Part shown: piece after piece, positions 1-6,602 of the stretch
Layout: each line of letters opens with the position of its first letter
How positions within the stretch are numbered: position 1 is the first letter of the stretch
From: Geomicrobium sediminis
GTDB lineage: Bacteria > Bacillota > Bacilli > Bacillales > Marinococcaceae
DNA length: 64,000 nucleotides
Assembly (NCBI RefSeq): GCF_016908595.1
Contig: NZ_JAFBEC010000016.1
Span: 1 to 64,000, forward strand
Direction of reading: 5' to 3'
The notes under the pieces: model-generated
Told to the model about the DNA's origin: nothing
The model's input: the letters and a program-made list of their open reading frames with translations, nothing else
The model's database searches: none
Made by a program: the position numbers and the translations under genes

Positions 1-48
1 TACTTTTCACCAAAAAAATCGTCATTGGAACCAATTCAAAGACCATAA

Positions 49-83
49 GAGAAAGCCTTGGTTCACAGAACCAAGGCTTTCTC
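49..83. repeat. Perfect 16-bp inverted repeat
   Basis: Positions 49-64 and 68-83 are perfect reverse complements (GAGAAAGCCTTGGTTC arm) around a 3-base loop. No T-run follows on either strand, so it is not a canonical intrinsic terminator. It lies just beyond the terminator of the leftward symporter gene and may end an unseen rightward gene upstream of the window. Confidence 0.7.
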
Positions 84-92
84 GACAATCTG

Positions 93-123
93 AAAAACGC
101 AACGGAAAGTCCGTTGCGTTTTT
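93..123 (-). terminator. Intrinsic terminator of the leftward symporter/deacylase operon
   Basis: A 14-bp perfect stem (93-106 with 110-123) and 3-base loop, with a T5 tract in the transcript on the minus strand. It directly follows the stop codon of the leftward reading frame at 125. Confidence 0.85.
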
Positions 124-124
124 A

Positions 125-1493
125 CTAGATTGCCTTCTTTCGAAAGCTAAGGATGAGTAACACGAACAATGACAATGGTAAGCCTATAAATACAGGATGA
201 ATCCCGAATGGATGCCCAAGTAACTGCCAAGAGACAGTAAGTATAAGACCTGTCCACATTGAGGCAAGTCCTGCTACTTTATCTGGCCGGGTCCAAAACA
301 TACCAATGAGTATTGGCGCAAACAGACCAGCGACGAGAATGGCAGATCCCGTCATCCAAAGCTCTACAAGTCTTGGAATAATAAAGCAAGGCAAAGAGAG
401 AAGATTGCCATTGCAATAACCATAAGTCGGCTTACATACAGTAACTTTTTATCGTCTGTTATTTTAAACACAGGTTTAATAATGTCACTGACCATAATCG
501 TTGACCCTGCTATAAAGAAGGAGTCTGCACAAGACATAATGATGGCAACTAACGTGATGAACATCAATGCCGATAGCCAAAACGGTAATGCCCCAAAGAT
601 CACATCATAATAAATCAAATCAGGACGATCTGTTTCAATACCGAGACCAGCACGAGCCATTACTCCAATGACGATAATCATTAATCCTGTGACGAACATA
701 AGGATAACAGCAATCCAATTTGCTTTTAATGTTGTTGATAGGTTACGAGCGGCCCATACTCGTTGCCAGGTATCTTGTCTGACGAGCATAGCAGCTCCAA
801 TCGTCATAAATGGCATTAAAAACTCAGCGAGAGGCATATTGAACATCAGCAAAAAATCATTCGATATGGTCGCATTTGTTTCCACGTTACTCACGACGTT
901 GTCCCAACCACCTGTCAAATAGTAGACAAATATGAACATCGTTAAAATACCTAGCGTTTGGATCGTTCCTTGAATGGCGTCCGTCCAAATAACCGCTGTT
1001 AGATCCCAGCGGTCATATCAAGTCCGAATATTAAATTTAATACGGTTGCAAGTGCAACGAATTGTAAACCTGTAAGTGCTCCTAAAGCAGCGATATTGCC
1101 AATGAATGCTGGGTATCTTGCGGCGCTACCGTAACGAAGTACAGCGTAGTCCCCAACCGAGAAAAGCTTGTGCTTGTCACCAAGTACCCGAATACGCTTT
1201 GCGAAAAAGAGTGTGAAGATGGAAAGTGCTAGCGCTAAAGAAACGACGAGCCAAACTTGACCAAGACCAAATTGATACGCATCGGTCATAAATCCGAGCA
1301 CCGTTGACCCTCCAACAGCTGCACCAATGATTGTTAGTACCATTGGAATTAACGGCATGGCTCTTCCGCCCATGTTATACGATTCATAGGTCTTTGTCTT
1401 CCTATAGAAGTAATACGAATAGAGTAGAATGACGAGCGCATAAATGACGAGTAGTGCAATCAAGATTGGTTGTGTCGACTCAGTGATGTACAT
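125..1493 (-). pseudogene. Sodium:solute symporter (SSF family), broken by a deletion and frameshifts
   Basis: Three consecutive minus-strand pieces in different frames (1493-999, about 1005-364 and 394-125) together read as one SSF-family Na+/solute symporter of about 457 residues. The first piece has the family's N-terminal membrane segments with a glycine-rich GGSTVLGF-like stretch. The second resumes at TAVIWTDAIQG, the conserved segment of the family's core. Two lesions are visible. Near 999-1003 the frame stops after FGLDMTAGI, and the usual stretch of about 14-16 residues with a Y-T-x-x-G-G motif before AVxWTD is absent, so a small deletion probably caused the shift. Near 376-380 a single missing base breaks QDLVELW. 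The gene starts 19 nt after the M20 deacylase, so the pair formed an operon and the symporter probably imported that enzyme's substrate. The substrate cannot be told from sequence. Confidence 0.85.
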
Positions 1494-1512
1494 TTTAATA
1501 CCCCGTTATCGT

Positions 1513-2781
1513 TTATTTTTCTTGGCACCAATCTAAGATAAAGGCACCGATGGTTTTCGTTGCCGTTTTTAAGCTATCCAAATCAATGTACTCATCAAGC
1601 CCGTGCATGTTTTCGCCAGTCGGACCGTAACACGTTGATGGAATGCCAAATTCCTCAAATGCACGAACGTCTGTCGTAGCAGTAAACGCCAGTCGTTGTA
1701 ACTCCGTTCCAGTCGTCGCAGTATGTGCCTTTTCTAAGACGTTGTATAGTTCTGTGTCACCTTCTTCTTCACGACCTGGAGCGCTGAAGCCAAAGAAGGA
1801 AACAACAGGCGGTCGTTCTTTCAGCCACTCGTCTTTTGCTGCAGCATCTAGAATCCATTGTTTTACTTCAGCTTGAATCTCTTCAGGCTTTTGGTCCGGG
1901 TAAAATCCAATTCGTGCTTCAAAATAACATTCGGTCGGTACGCTCGATGCCCAGTCACCGCCATGAATGACGCCAACGTTCACATTTAGAGGGTGTGCAT
2001 GGTTTTCAAAGTGTTTGTGTTTTGGTCGTTGATTAATGTGCTCACGATAATCATCAAGTGCAGCGATGAGCTTGCTCGCTTTATTTATGGCGTTTTGAGC
2101 ACGTTCTGCACGCTCAACGTGAGCGCCTTGGCCACGAACATTCACGCGTACCCACATGACGCCGAGTTGAGTTTTCATGGCTTGTAAGTTTGTAGGTTCT
2201 GGAATCAACGCACCGTCAGCAACGTAACCTGCATCAAGCAAGGCGAGTGCACCATTTCCGGTACATTCTTCTTCAATGACCGTTTGAATTTGAACGTCAG
2301 CCCCAAGTTGAATGCCTGATTTTTGAATCGCTTTTAATGCGTAAATCATGGCGGACACGCCGCCTTTCATGTCGACTGCGCCACGACCATAGAGTCGATT
2401 TTCTACAATGGCAGGTTGATAAGGAGCGTGTGTCCATAGATGCTCAGGTTCAGCGCTAACAACATCAATGTGTCCTTGCAAAATTAAACTCTTTCCTGTT
2501 TTTTTGCCGTCATTTTTCCACTCTCCAACAACGACTGGGCGATTGGTGTAATCCCATTCTGGAGGACCGTAGTTCTCATATTTGCTAAGGCGTTCTGGAT
2601 CTGGGTCAAAGGAATTTGTTTCAAGTTTCATATCATCAAGTTGATGGCGAATGAAGTGTTGCACTTCTGCCTCGTTTCCGAGTGTGCTCTTAAAAGAGGT
2701 CAGTGATTTTAGGAATAGAAGTTGCTCGTCCCATAGTTCTTCAATGGCTTGATTTACGCGTTCGATTGATTGATTTGTCAT
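1513..2781 (-). CDS. M20 family deacylase (ArgE/DapE type)
   Basis: A 422-residue metallohydrolase of the acetylornithine deacetylase/succinyl-diaminopimelate desuccinylase family, which cleaves N-acyl amide bonds with a two-zinc centre. Visible family residues are H104 and D106 in GHIDVV, D137 in GRGAVDMKGG, the acidic E170-E172 cluster, and a late MHGLDE histidine. Length is normal for the family. The ATG follows AGGAGGATTACTC. It is the first gene of a leftward operon with the broken SSF symporter and has a sigma-54-type promoter at 2821-2837. The relatives YodQ and formylaminopyrimidine deformylase YlmB are alternatives. Because the next gene was a transporter and the divergent gene is an N-carbamoyl hydrolase, I favour breakdown of an imported N-acyl compound, as inference. 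Confidence 0.85.
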   Translation of the reverse strand: MTNQSIERVNQAIEELWDEQLLFLKSLTSFKSTLGNEAEVQHFIRHQLDDMKLETNSFDPDPERLSKYENYGPPEWDYTNRPVVVGEWKNDGKKTGKSLILQGHIDVVSAEPEHLWTHAPYQPAIVENRLYGRGAVDMKGGVSAMIYALKAIQKSGIQLGADVQIQTVIEEECTGNGALALLDAGYVADGALIPEPTNLQAMKTQLGVMWVRVNVRGQGAHVERAERAQNAINKASKLIAALDDYREHINQRPKHKHFENHAHPLNVNVGVIHGGDWASSVPTECYFEARIGFYPDQKPEEIQAEVKQWILDAAAKDEWLKERPPVVSFFGFSAPGREEEGDTELYNVLEKAHTATTGTELQRLAFTATTDVRAFEEFGIPSTCYGPTGENMHGLDEYIDLDSLKTATKTIGAFILDWCQEK

Positions 2782-2820
2782 GAGTAATCCTCCTGCATCA
2801 TTTGGTTTGTATTCTGTTAT

Positions 2821-2837
2821 TGCAAGAAGGATGCCAA
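2821..2837 (-). promoter_or_regulatory. Sigma-54 (-24/-12) promoter for the M20 deacylase operon
   Basis: On the minus strand the sequence is TTGGCATCCTTCTTGCA, matching consensus TTGGCAcrNNNNTTGCA with correct GG-to-GC spacing. Predicted transcription start is near 2810, about 28 nt upstream of the ATG at 2781. In Bacillus, SigL promoters serve amino-acid and sugar catabolism and need an enhancer-binding activator. Confidence 0.8.
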
Positions 2838-2893
2838 CGAAAACATTTAGAATATCACTTTTTTAGGGTGAATTCTTTGTTTATTTGTACAAT

Positions 2894-2984
2894 TTGATTC
2901 AACTATGAAAGATAAAACGCTATTTTATTCAAATATGACTCAACATCTTCTGGGAGACGCGCATTTGATTCAGTTTTGACTCAA
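2894..2984. promoter_or_regulatory. Three palindromic repeats, candidate upstream activating sites for a sigma-54 activator
   Basis: Three copies of an imperfect palindrome, TTGATTCA-N4-TGACTCAA, lie at 2894-2908 (right half weak), 2924-2943 and 2965-2984. Their centres are about 30 and 41 bp apart, close to three and four helical turns. They sit between two outward-facing sigma-54 promoters, about 85-165 bp upstream of the left start and 190-270 bp upstream of the right start, where bacterial enhancer-binding proteins usually bind. No activator gene is visible in this window. Confidence 0.65.
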
Positions 2985-3144
2985 TTATCTTAGTTGTTTA
3001 AGCAGATTTCGTGCTACGTGCAAAAATTGAGGAACTGTTGCTCCGACTCTCGTCATCGGAATTGTCGTGTTAATATTGCGAAGCAAGTAGGATCTGTGAC
3101 TGAATCTTGCATGGAAGACCTTCATCTGCGTGATTTTGACCCGA

Positions 3145-3161
3145 TTGGCATAATCATTGCA
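3145..3161 (+). promoter_or_regulatory. Sigma-54 (-24/-12) promoter for the amidohydrolase gene
   Basis: TTGGCATAATCATTGCA matches the sigma-54 consensus with correct spacing between the GG and GC elements. Predicted start is near 3172, giving a short leader containing the AGGAGGGG ribosome site. It mirrors the promoter of the divergent deacylase operon. Confidence 0.8.
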
Positions 3162-3187
3162 TTGTAGAAGCTTAGGAGGGGTTATGT

Positions 3188-4426
3188 ATGCCTAACAAAC
3201 TAAGCAAAAGGATCAATCATGAACGGTTTAATCGTTATGTGAAACGAAGTTCAGAAGTCGGGAGAACTGACAATAATGGGTTACACCGTTTAGCGTTATC
3301 TCAGGCTGACAAAGAAATTCGTGACCAACTGAAGGTGTGGTTTGAGCAAGCGGGGTTAACGACTACGGTTGATGACTTTGGGAATATGTACGGTCGAAGA
3401 GAAGGGAAAAACCCTCATTTAAAACCGATTGTGATCGGCTCACATTTAGATACACAGCCATATGGGGGACGATTTGATGGGGTTCTTGGTGTATTAGCTG
3501 GATTAGAAGTCGTTGAATCATTGAATGACGATCACATTCAAACGGAGCGTCCAATCGTAATTGTAAATTTCACAAATGAAGAAGGAGCACGGTTTCCGCA
3601 ACCGATGCTCGGGAGTGGTGCCATTACTGAGCATTTTAATAAGTCATTTGTTTATGAGATTCAAGACGAAAAGGGTATAACATTTGAGCAAGCTCTTCAA
3701 GAGATCGGTTATGTTGGGAAAGAAGAGTACCGTCTCAAAGAAGCAGAATACTACTTAGAATTACACATTGAACAAGGTCCAATGCTTGAACGAAACAGTA
3801 AACAGATTGGTGTTGTTGGTGGAATTCAAGGGATGGATTGGTTAGACGTAAACGTCATCGGTGAAAAAAATCACGCAGGACCAACTGCGATGGAAGACCG
3901 AAAAGATGCCCTAGCGAGTTCGGCGCGTATGATCTCAACATTGTATGAAATAACAAATTCTTATAGCGGTTTAAAAACGACGGTCGGGAAGCTACACGTG
4001 CACCCAAATGTGGCGAATGTCGTACCTGGCAACGTGGAGTGGGTGCTTGATGTTCGTCATGAAGATGACACGTTGCGAATGACTGCACTTGATGAGATGC
4101 GCCATGCTCTCAAACAACAAGCAGCGCTTGATGGAACATCGGTTACAGTCAATGAGTTGTGGGCGAGTCCAGCCGTTTTATTTGATGAAGATGTGTTGGG
4201 AGCGATTGAAAAATCGACGGATAATCTCGGTTTAACGAGAATGAAACTATATAGCGGGGCAGGACATGATTCGAAATACATGCCGTATTTCGGGAAAACG
4301 GGAATGATCTTCATTCCGAGCGTTCAAGGCGTTAGCCACCGGGAAGATGAATTAAGCCATGATCATGATTTACACAATGGAGTAGAAGTCTTACTTCATA
4401 CAGTGATGCAACTTGATGCTAACTAA
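3188..4426 (+). CDS. M20 family N-carbamoyl-L-amino-acid hydrolase / allantoate amidohydrolase
   Basis: A 412-residue Zn-dependent amidase of the hydantoinase/carbamoylase group, which hydrolyses N-carbamoyl amino acids or allantoate and releases ammonia. Family motifs: GSHLDTQPYGGRFDG (H86, D88, D97), NEEGARFP (E131-E132), LHIEQGPMLE (H193) and a late GVSHRED histidine. The ATG at 3188 follows TTAGGAGGGG. It stands alone, ends at a bidirectional terminator, and has its own sigma-54 promoter divergent from an M20 deacylase and a broken symporter. The three probably formed one regulon for an N-carbamoyl or N-acyl nitrogen source. AllC and carbamoylase activities cannot be separated from the sequence; no other purine-degradation gene is present, so carbamoylase is slightly favoured. 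Confidence 0.85.
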   Translation: MPNKLSKRINHERFNRYVKRSSEVGRTDNNGLHRLALSQADKEIRDQLKVWFEQAGLTTTVDDFGNMYGRREGKNPHLKPIVIGSHLDTQPYGGRFDGVLGVLAGLEVVESLNDDHIQTERPIVIVNFTNEEGARFPQPMLGSGAITEHFNKSFVYEIQDEKGITFEQALQEIGYVGKEEYRLKEAEYYLELHIEQGPMLERNSKQIGVVGGIQGMDWLDVNVIGEKNHAGPTAMEDRKDALASSARMISTLYEITNSYSGLKTTVGKLHVHPNVANVVPGNVEWVLDVRHEDDTLRMTALDEMRHALKQQAALDGTSVTVNELWASPAVLFDEDVLGAIEKSTDNLGLTRMKLYSGAGHDSKYMPYFGKTGMIFIPSVQGVSHREDELSHDHDLHNGVEVLLHTVMQLDAN

Positions 4427-4433
4427 TAGAAAA

Positions 4434-4460
4434 AACGCCGGGACAAAAAATCCCGGCGTT
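4434..4460. terminator. Bidirectional intrinsic terminator
   Basis: A 10-bp GC-rich stem (AACGCCGGGA at 4434-4443 with 4451-4460) lies between two convergent genes. T-rich runs follow on both strands and are stronger leftward, so it serves the amidohydrolase and the ABC permease. Confidence 0.85.
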
Positions 4461-4467
4461 TCAATCG

Positions 4468-5136
4468 TTATGGACTTACATCGAGTGTTCTCGTACCACG
4501 ATGGAGTAGGAATACGTAAAACCCAATAAAGAAGAGGGTGAAGTAAATCGGTAAGATTGATTCGAAAAGCGGATGACTCGTAATCATAGTGATTGCAACA
4601 CCTAATGCGATATACAGTGCACCCTGAACCCAATGTTTGTAAAATCCGAAGCTAATCGACCATCCGATTAGGAAGAACAGTAGAATACTCGCCGAATAAG
4701 ATAAAGACTCAACGATTGAAGGAAACATGCTTTGATTTTCCATAATTCTATCTGAATACAGTTGATCCCATCCGGTTGCTAACAGCACTCCGTGTATCAA
4801 GAACGAGAGTAAGATTGTAAAGATCACAATCACGACCGTAACGAGGATTCCTGAAAAGAGTACGCTTCGAAAGTAAATCCGACGTGTAAGTCCTGTGGAA
4901 AGGTAGTGGTTCAAAAAGCCTCCCATTGATAGTAGTCCGACAATGAGCATGAATACAGTGGTTGATGAAAAGGACCCTTCAATAAACGTCCACGTAATTT
5001 CGCCTTGAGTAAAGTACGTTACGACATTAATCCCAATATAGATGAGTAAATAGATGCTAATATACCATAATGACCATGATGAATACTCTTTTGTTTGAGT
5101 ACGAATGGCGAGAGATTGTTTACTCGTCATCTTCAT
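4468..5136 (-). CDS. ABC transporter permease subunit (YtrC/D-like membrane protein)
   Basis: A 222-residue integral membrane protein with about six hydrophobic segments and a short basic N-terminus, no signal peptide and no catalytic motif. Its start overlaps the end of the ATPase gene by 17 nt (6 nt less from the ATG at 5130; both follow GAGGAGGAGA), so it is translationally coupled. A GntR/YtrA regulator, an ATPase and an ABC-2-like membrane protein in that order match the ytr-type exporters that Firmicutes induce under cell-wall stress. The permease role rests mainly on this context. Confidence 0.7.
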   Translation of the reverse strand: MKMTSKQSLAIRTQTKEYSSWSLWYISIYLLIYIGINVVTYFTQGEITWTFIEGSFSSTTVFMLIVGLLSMGGFLNHYLSTGLTRRIYFRSVLFSGILVTVVIVIFTILLSFLIHGVLLATGWDQLYSDRIMENQSMFPSIVESLSYSASILLFFLIGWSISFGFYKHWVQGALYIALGVAITMITSHPLFESILPIYFTLFFIGFYVFLLHRGTRTLDVSP

Positions 5137-5998
5137 TCTCCTCCTCCGTTAAGTGAATAAAAAGATCTTGAAGGGAAACGAATGAGCGTTCTAAATTCAG
5201 CTCAGCTAAGCGACGTTGATCATCGTCAGTAAATGAACCGTAAATCATGACGGACTTCGTCGGTCCGAGCTGTTGGGTGGCGACAATCGTTTTGTCTTTC
5301 GAAAACTCATTTACGCTTTGTTCGTCTCCGGTAATGCGGTATCCACGCTGTTGGAATGCTTCTTTATCTTCGTGAGTGAAAAGTCTTCCGTTTTTAATGA
5401 TGATTACTTCTTCAAATAACGTCTCCATTTCAGAAATAAGGTGAGTGGATAGAATGATCAGCCTAGGATGTTCCATAAAGTCGTTTAGCACTTCTTTGTA
5501 GAACAACTCCCTTGCTGGAGCGTCCATCCCTAAATAGGCTTCATCAAAAATGGTCACAGGAGCTCGACTGGCTAAACCGATGACCACTTGCATTGCAGAG
5601 GCCATTCCTTTGGATAATTTGGCCACTTCTAAGTCTTTAGAAACCCGAAACCGTTTTAATAGTTGATGGGCATAGCCGTGATCGAAATTAGGACGGAACT
5701 TCGCATAGGTTTCAATATAATCGCCTACTTTTTCCGTTTCATATTCGAAGTTATGGTCACGAACGAAGATCATTTGCTCCACTGCGTGTTCATTTTCAAA
5801 CGTAGTCTCGTTATTAAGCGTTACTGTCCCGTTTGAAGCTTGTTGAAAAGCAGTGAGAATGGATAATAAGGTTGTTTTACCAGCGCCATTCCGACCTAGA
5901 AGCCCAACGATTTTGGGACCTTCAAGTTGAAATGAAATATTATGCAGAATCGTTTTTTGTTTACGTGTAAACGAGACTTGATTAAAGTTAATCTTCAT
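5120..5998 (-). CDS. ABC transporter ATP-binding protein (YtrB/EcsA-like)
   Basis: A 292-residue ABC ATPase. The Walker A is GRNGAGKTT at about residues 35-43. The signature LSKGMASAMQ near 128 is degenerate relative to LSGGQ, as is common in GntR-linked exporters. The Walker B is VTIFDEAYLGMD, and the H-loop is STH. About 80 residues follow the nucleotide-binding domain as a small acidic C-terminal domain ending EEENEDDE. It overlaps the regulator upstream by 11 nt and the permease downstream by 17 nt. It probably powers export of a peptide-like or lipid-active compound. The substrate is unknown. Confidence 0.85.
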   Translation of the reverse strand: MKINFNQVSFTRKQKTILHNISFQLEGPKIVGLLGRNGAGKTTLLSILTAFQQASNGTVTLNNETTFENEHAVEQMIFVRDHNFEYETEKVGDYIETYAKFRPNFDHGYAHQLLKRFRVSKDLEVAKLSKGMASAMQVVIGLASRAPVTIFDEAYLGMDAPARELFYKEVLNDFMEHPRLIILSTHLISEMETLFEEVIIIKNGRLFTHEDKEAFQQRGYRITGDEQSVNEFSKDKTIVATQQLGPTKSVMIYGSFTDDDQRRLAELNLERSFVSLQDLFIHLTEEENEDDE

Positions 5999-6368
5999 TT
6001 GGATGTCCTCCTCTTTTGAATATCAATGAGTGCAATTCATCTTCAGAAATGCTTAGACGTTCTGCTTCTTTGTGCATCGGTTCAACGTATTCTCGTAAGA
6101 AATGTTCTTTTCTTTTCTCAAGTAATTGTTGTTTGGAACCTGAAGCAACAAACATCCCGACTCCTCGTTTCTTATACAGAATTCCAGCATCTACGAGCTG
6201 GTTGATTCCTTTTAAAATCGTGGCTGGGTTGATTTTATAAAAAGCGACGAGCTGGTTCGTAGAAGGTGCTTGTGTTTCTTCGAGTAGTCTTCCTTCAATA
6301 ATCTCATCTTCAATCATTTCTCTAATTTGCAAGTAGATCGGTCGAGTATCATCTAGTGTCGGTCGCAA
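5988..6368 (-). CDS. GntR family regulator, YtrA subfamily
   Basis: A 126-residue repressor. The N-terminal winged helix begins RPIYLQIREMIEDEIIEG and continues with the APSTNQLVAFYKINPATILKG recognition region to about residue 70. The short helical C-terminal region is typical of YtrA-type GntR proteins, which lack a large effector domain. The start is TTG at 6368, preceded by AAGGCGGTGAT; a nearby ATG is out of frame. It is the first gene of the operon and presumably represses it through the palindrome at 6408-6429, with relief by cell-envelope-active compounds in known relatives. Confidence 0.88.
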   Translation of the reverse strand: MRPTLDDTRPIYLQIREMIEDEIIEGRLLEETQAPSTNQLVAFYKINPATILKGINQLVDAGILYKKRGVGMFVASGSKQQLLEKRKEHFLREYVEPMHKEAERLSISEDELHSLIFKRGGHPNED

Positions 6369-6407
6369 TCGACATCACCGCCTTCGTAAACGACTTAGTT
6401 AATTGGT

Positions 6408-6455
6408 TAGTTGGTTATGTAACTAACTATATGACTGAGCGTGTGATTTTGTCAA
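6408..6455 (-). promoter_or_regulatory. Promoter and GntR operator for the ABC exporter operon
   Basis: On the minus strand TTGACA (6450-6455) and TATAGT (6426-6431) are separated by 18 bp. A palindrome TAGTTGGTTA-TG-TAACTAACTA (6408-6429, one mismatch) overlaps the -10 element and the start site, an ideal place for autorepression by the YtrA-type regulator. Confidence 0.7.
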
Positions 6456-6466
6456 TATAAATTTAA

Positions 6467-6480
6467 TGTATGCGCTTTCA
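6467..6480. promoter_or_regulatory. Candidate cre (CcpA) site upstream of mtlA
   Basis: TGTATGCGCTTTCA (reverse TGAAAGCGCATACA) matches the cre consensus TGWAANCGNTNWCA at 13 of 14 positions. It lies upstream of the MtlR site and the mtlA promoter, in keeping with catabolite control of mannitol genes. It could equally affect the divergent exporter operon. Confidence 0.45.
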
Positions 6481-6483
6481 ACA

Positions 6484-6522
6484 AATGCAATCTTGTCGCC
6501 AACTCTGCGACAAGATTGCATT
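6484..6522. promoter_or_regulatory. Large palindrome, candidate MtlR activator-binding site
   Basis: A perfect 16-bp inverted repeat (6484-6499 with 6507-6522) contains TTGTCGC-N7-GCGACAA, close to the known Bacillus MtlR site TTGNCACA-N4-TGTGNCAA. It sits 10-48 bp upstream of the mtlA -35 element, as expected for activation. The TTTTCCTTTT downstream also makes a terminator-like hairpin possible, but no rightward gene precedes it. Confidence 0.65.
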
Positions 6523-6531
6523 TTCCTTTTA

Positions 6532-6560
6532 TTGTTGCACGCGTTAGGGCACGCTACACT
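6532..6560 (+). promoter_or_regulatory. Sigma-A promoter of the mtl operon
   Basis: TTGTTG (6532-6537) and TACACT (6555-6560) are separated by 17 bp, with predicted start near 6567. The weak -35 fits an activator-dependent promoter. The palindrome at 6484-6522 is immediately upstream. Confidence 0.6.
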
Positions 6561-6602
6561 TGAATTAATAAAATGAACAACATAGCAAAGGGGGGACCGT
6601 AC

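Noticed and set aside
6484-6530. Plain transcription terminator upstream of mtlA
   Set aside because: The hairpin plus TTTTCCTTTT looks terminator-like, but no rightward gene precedes it and its core resembles the MtlR site; kept as a regulatory site instead.
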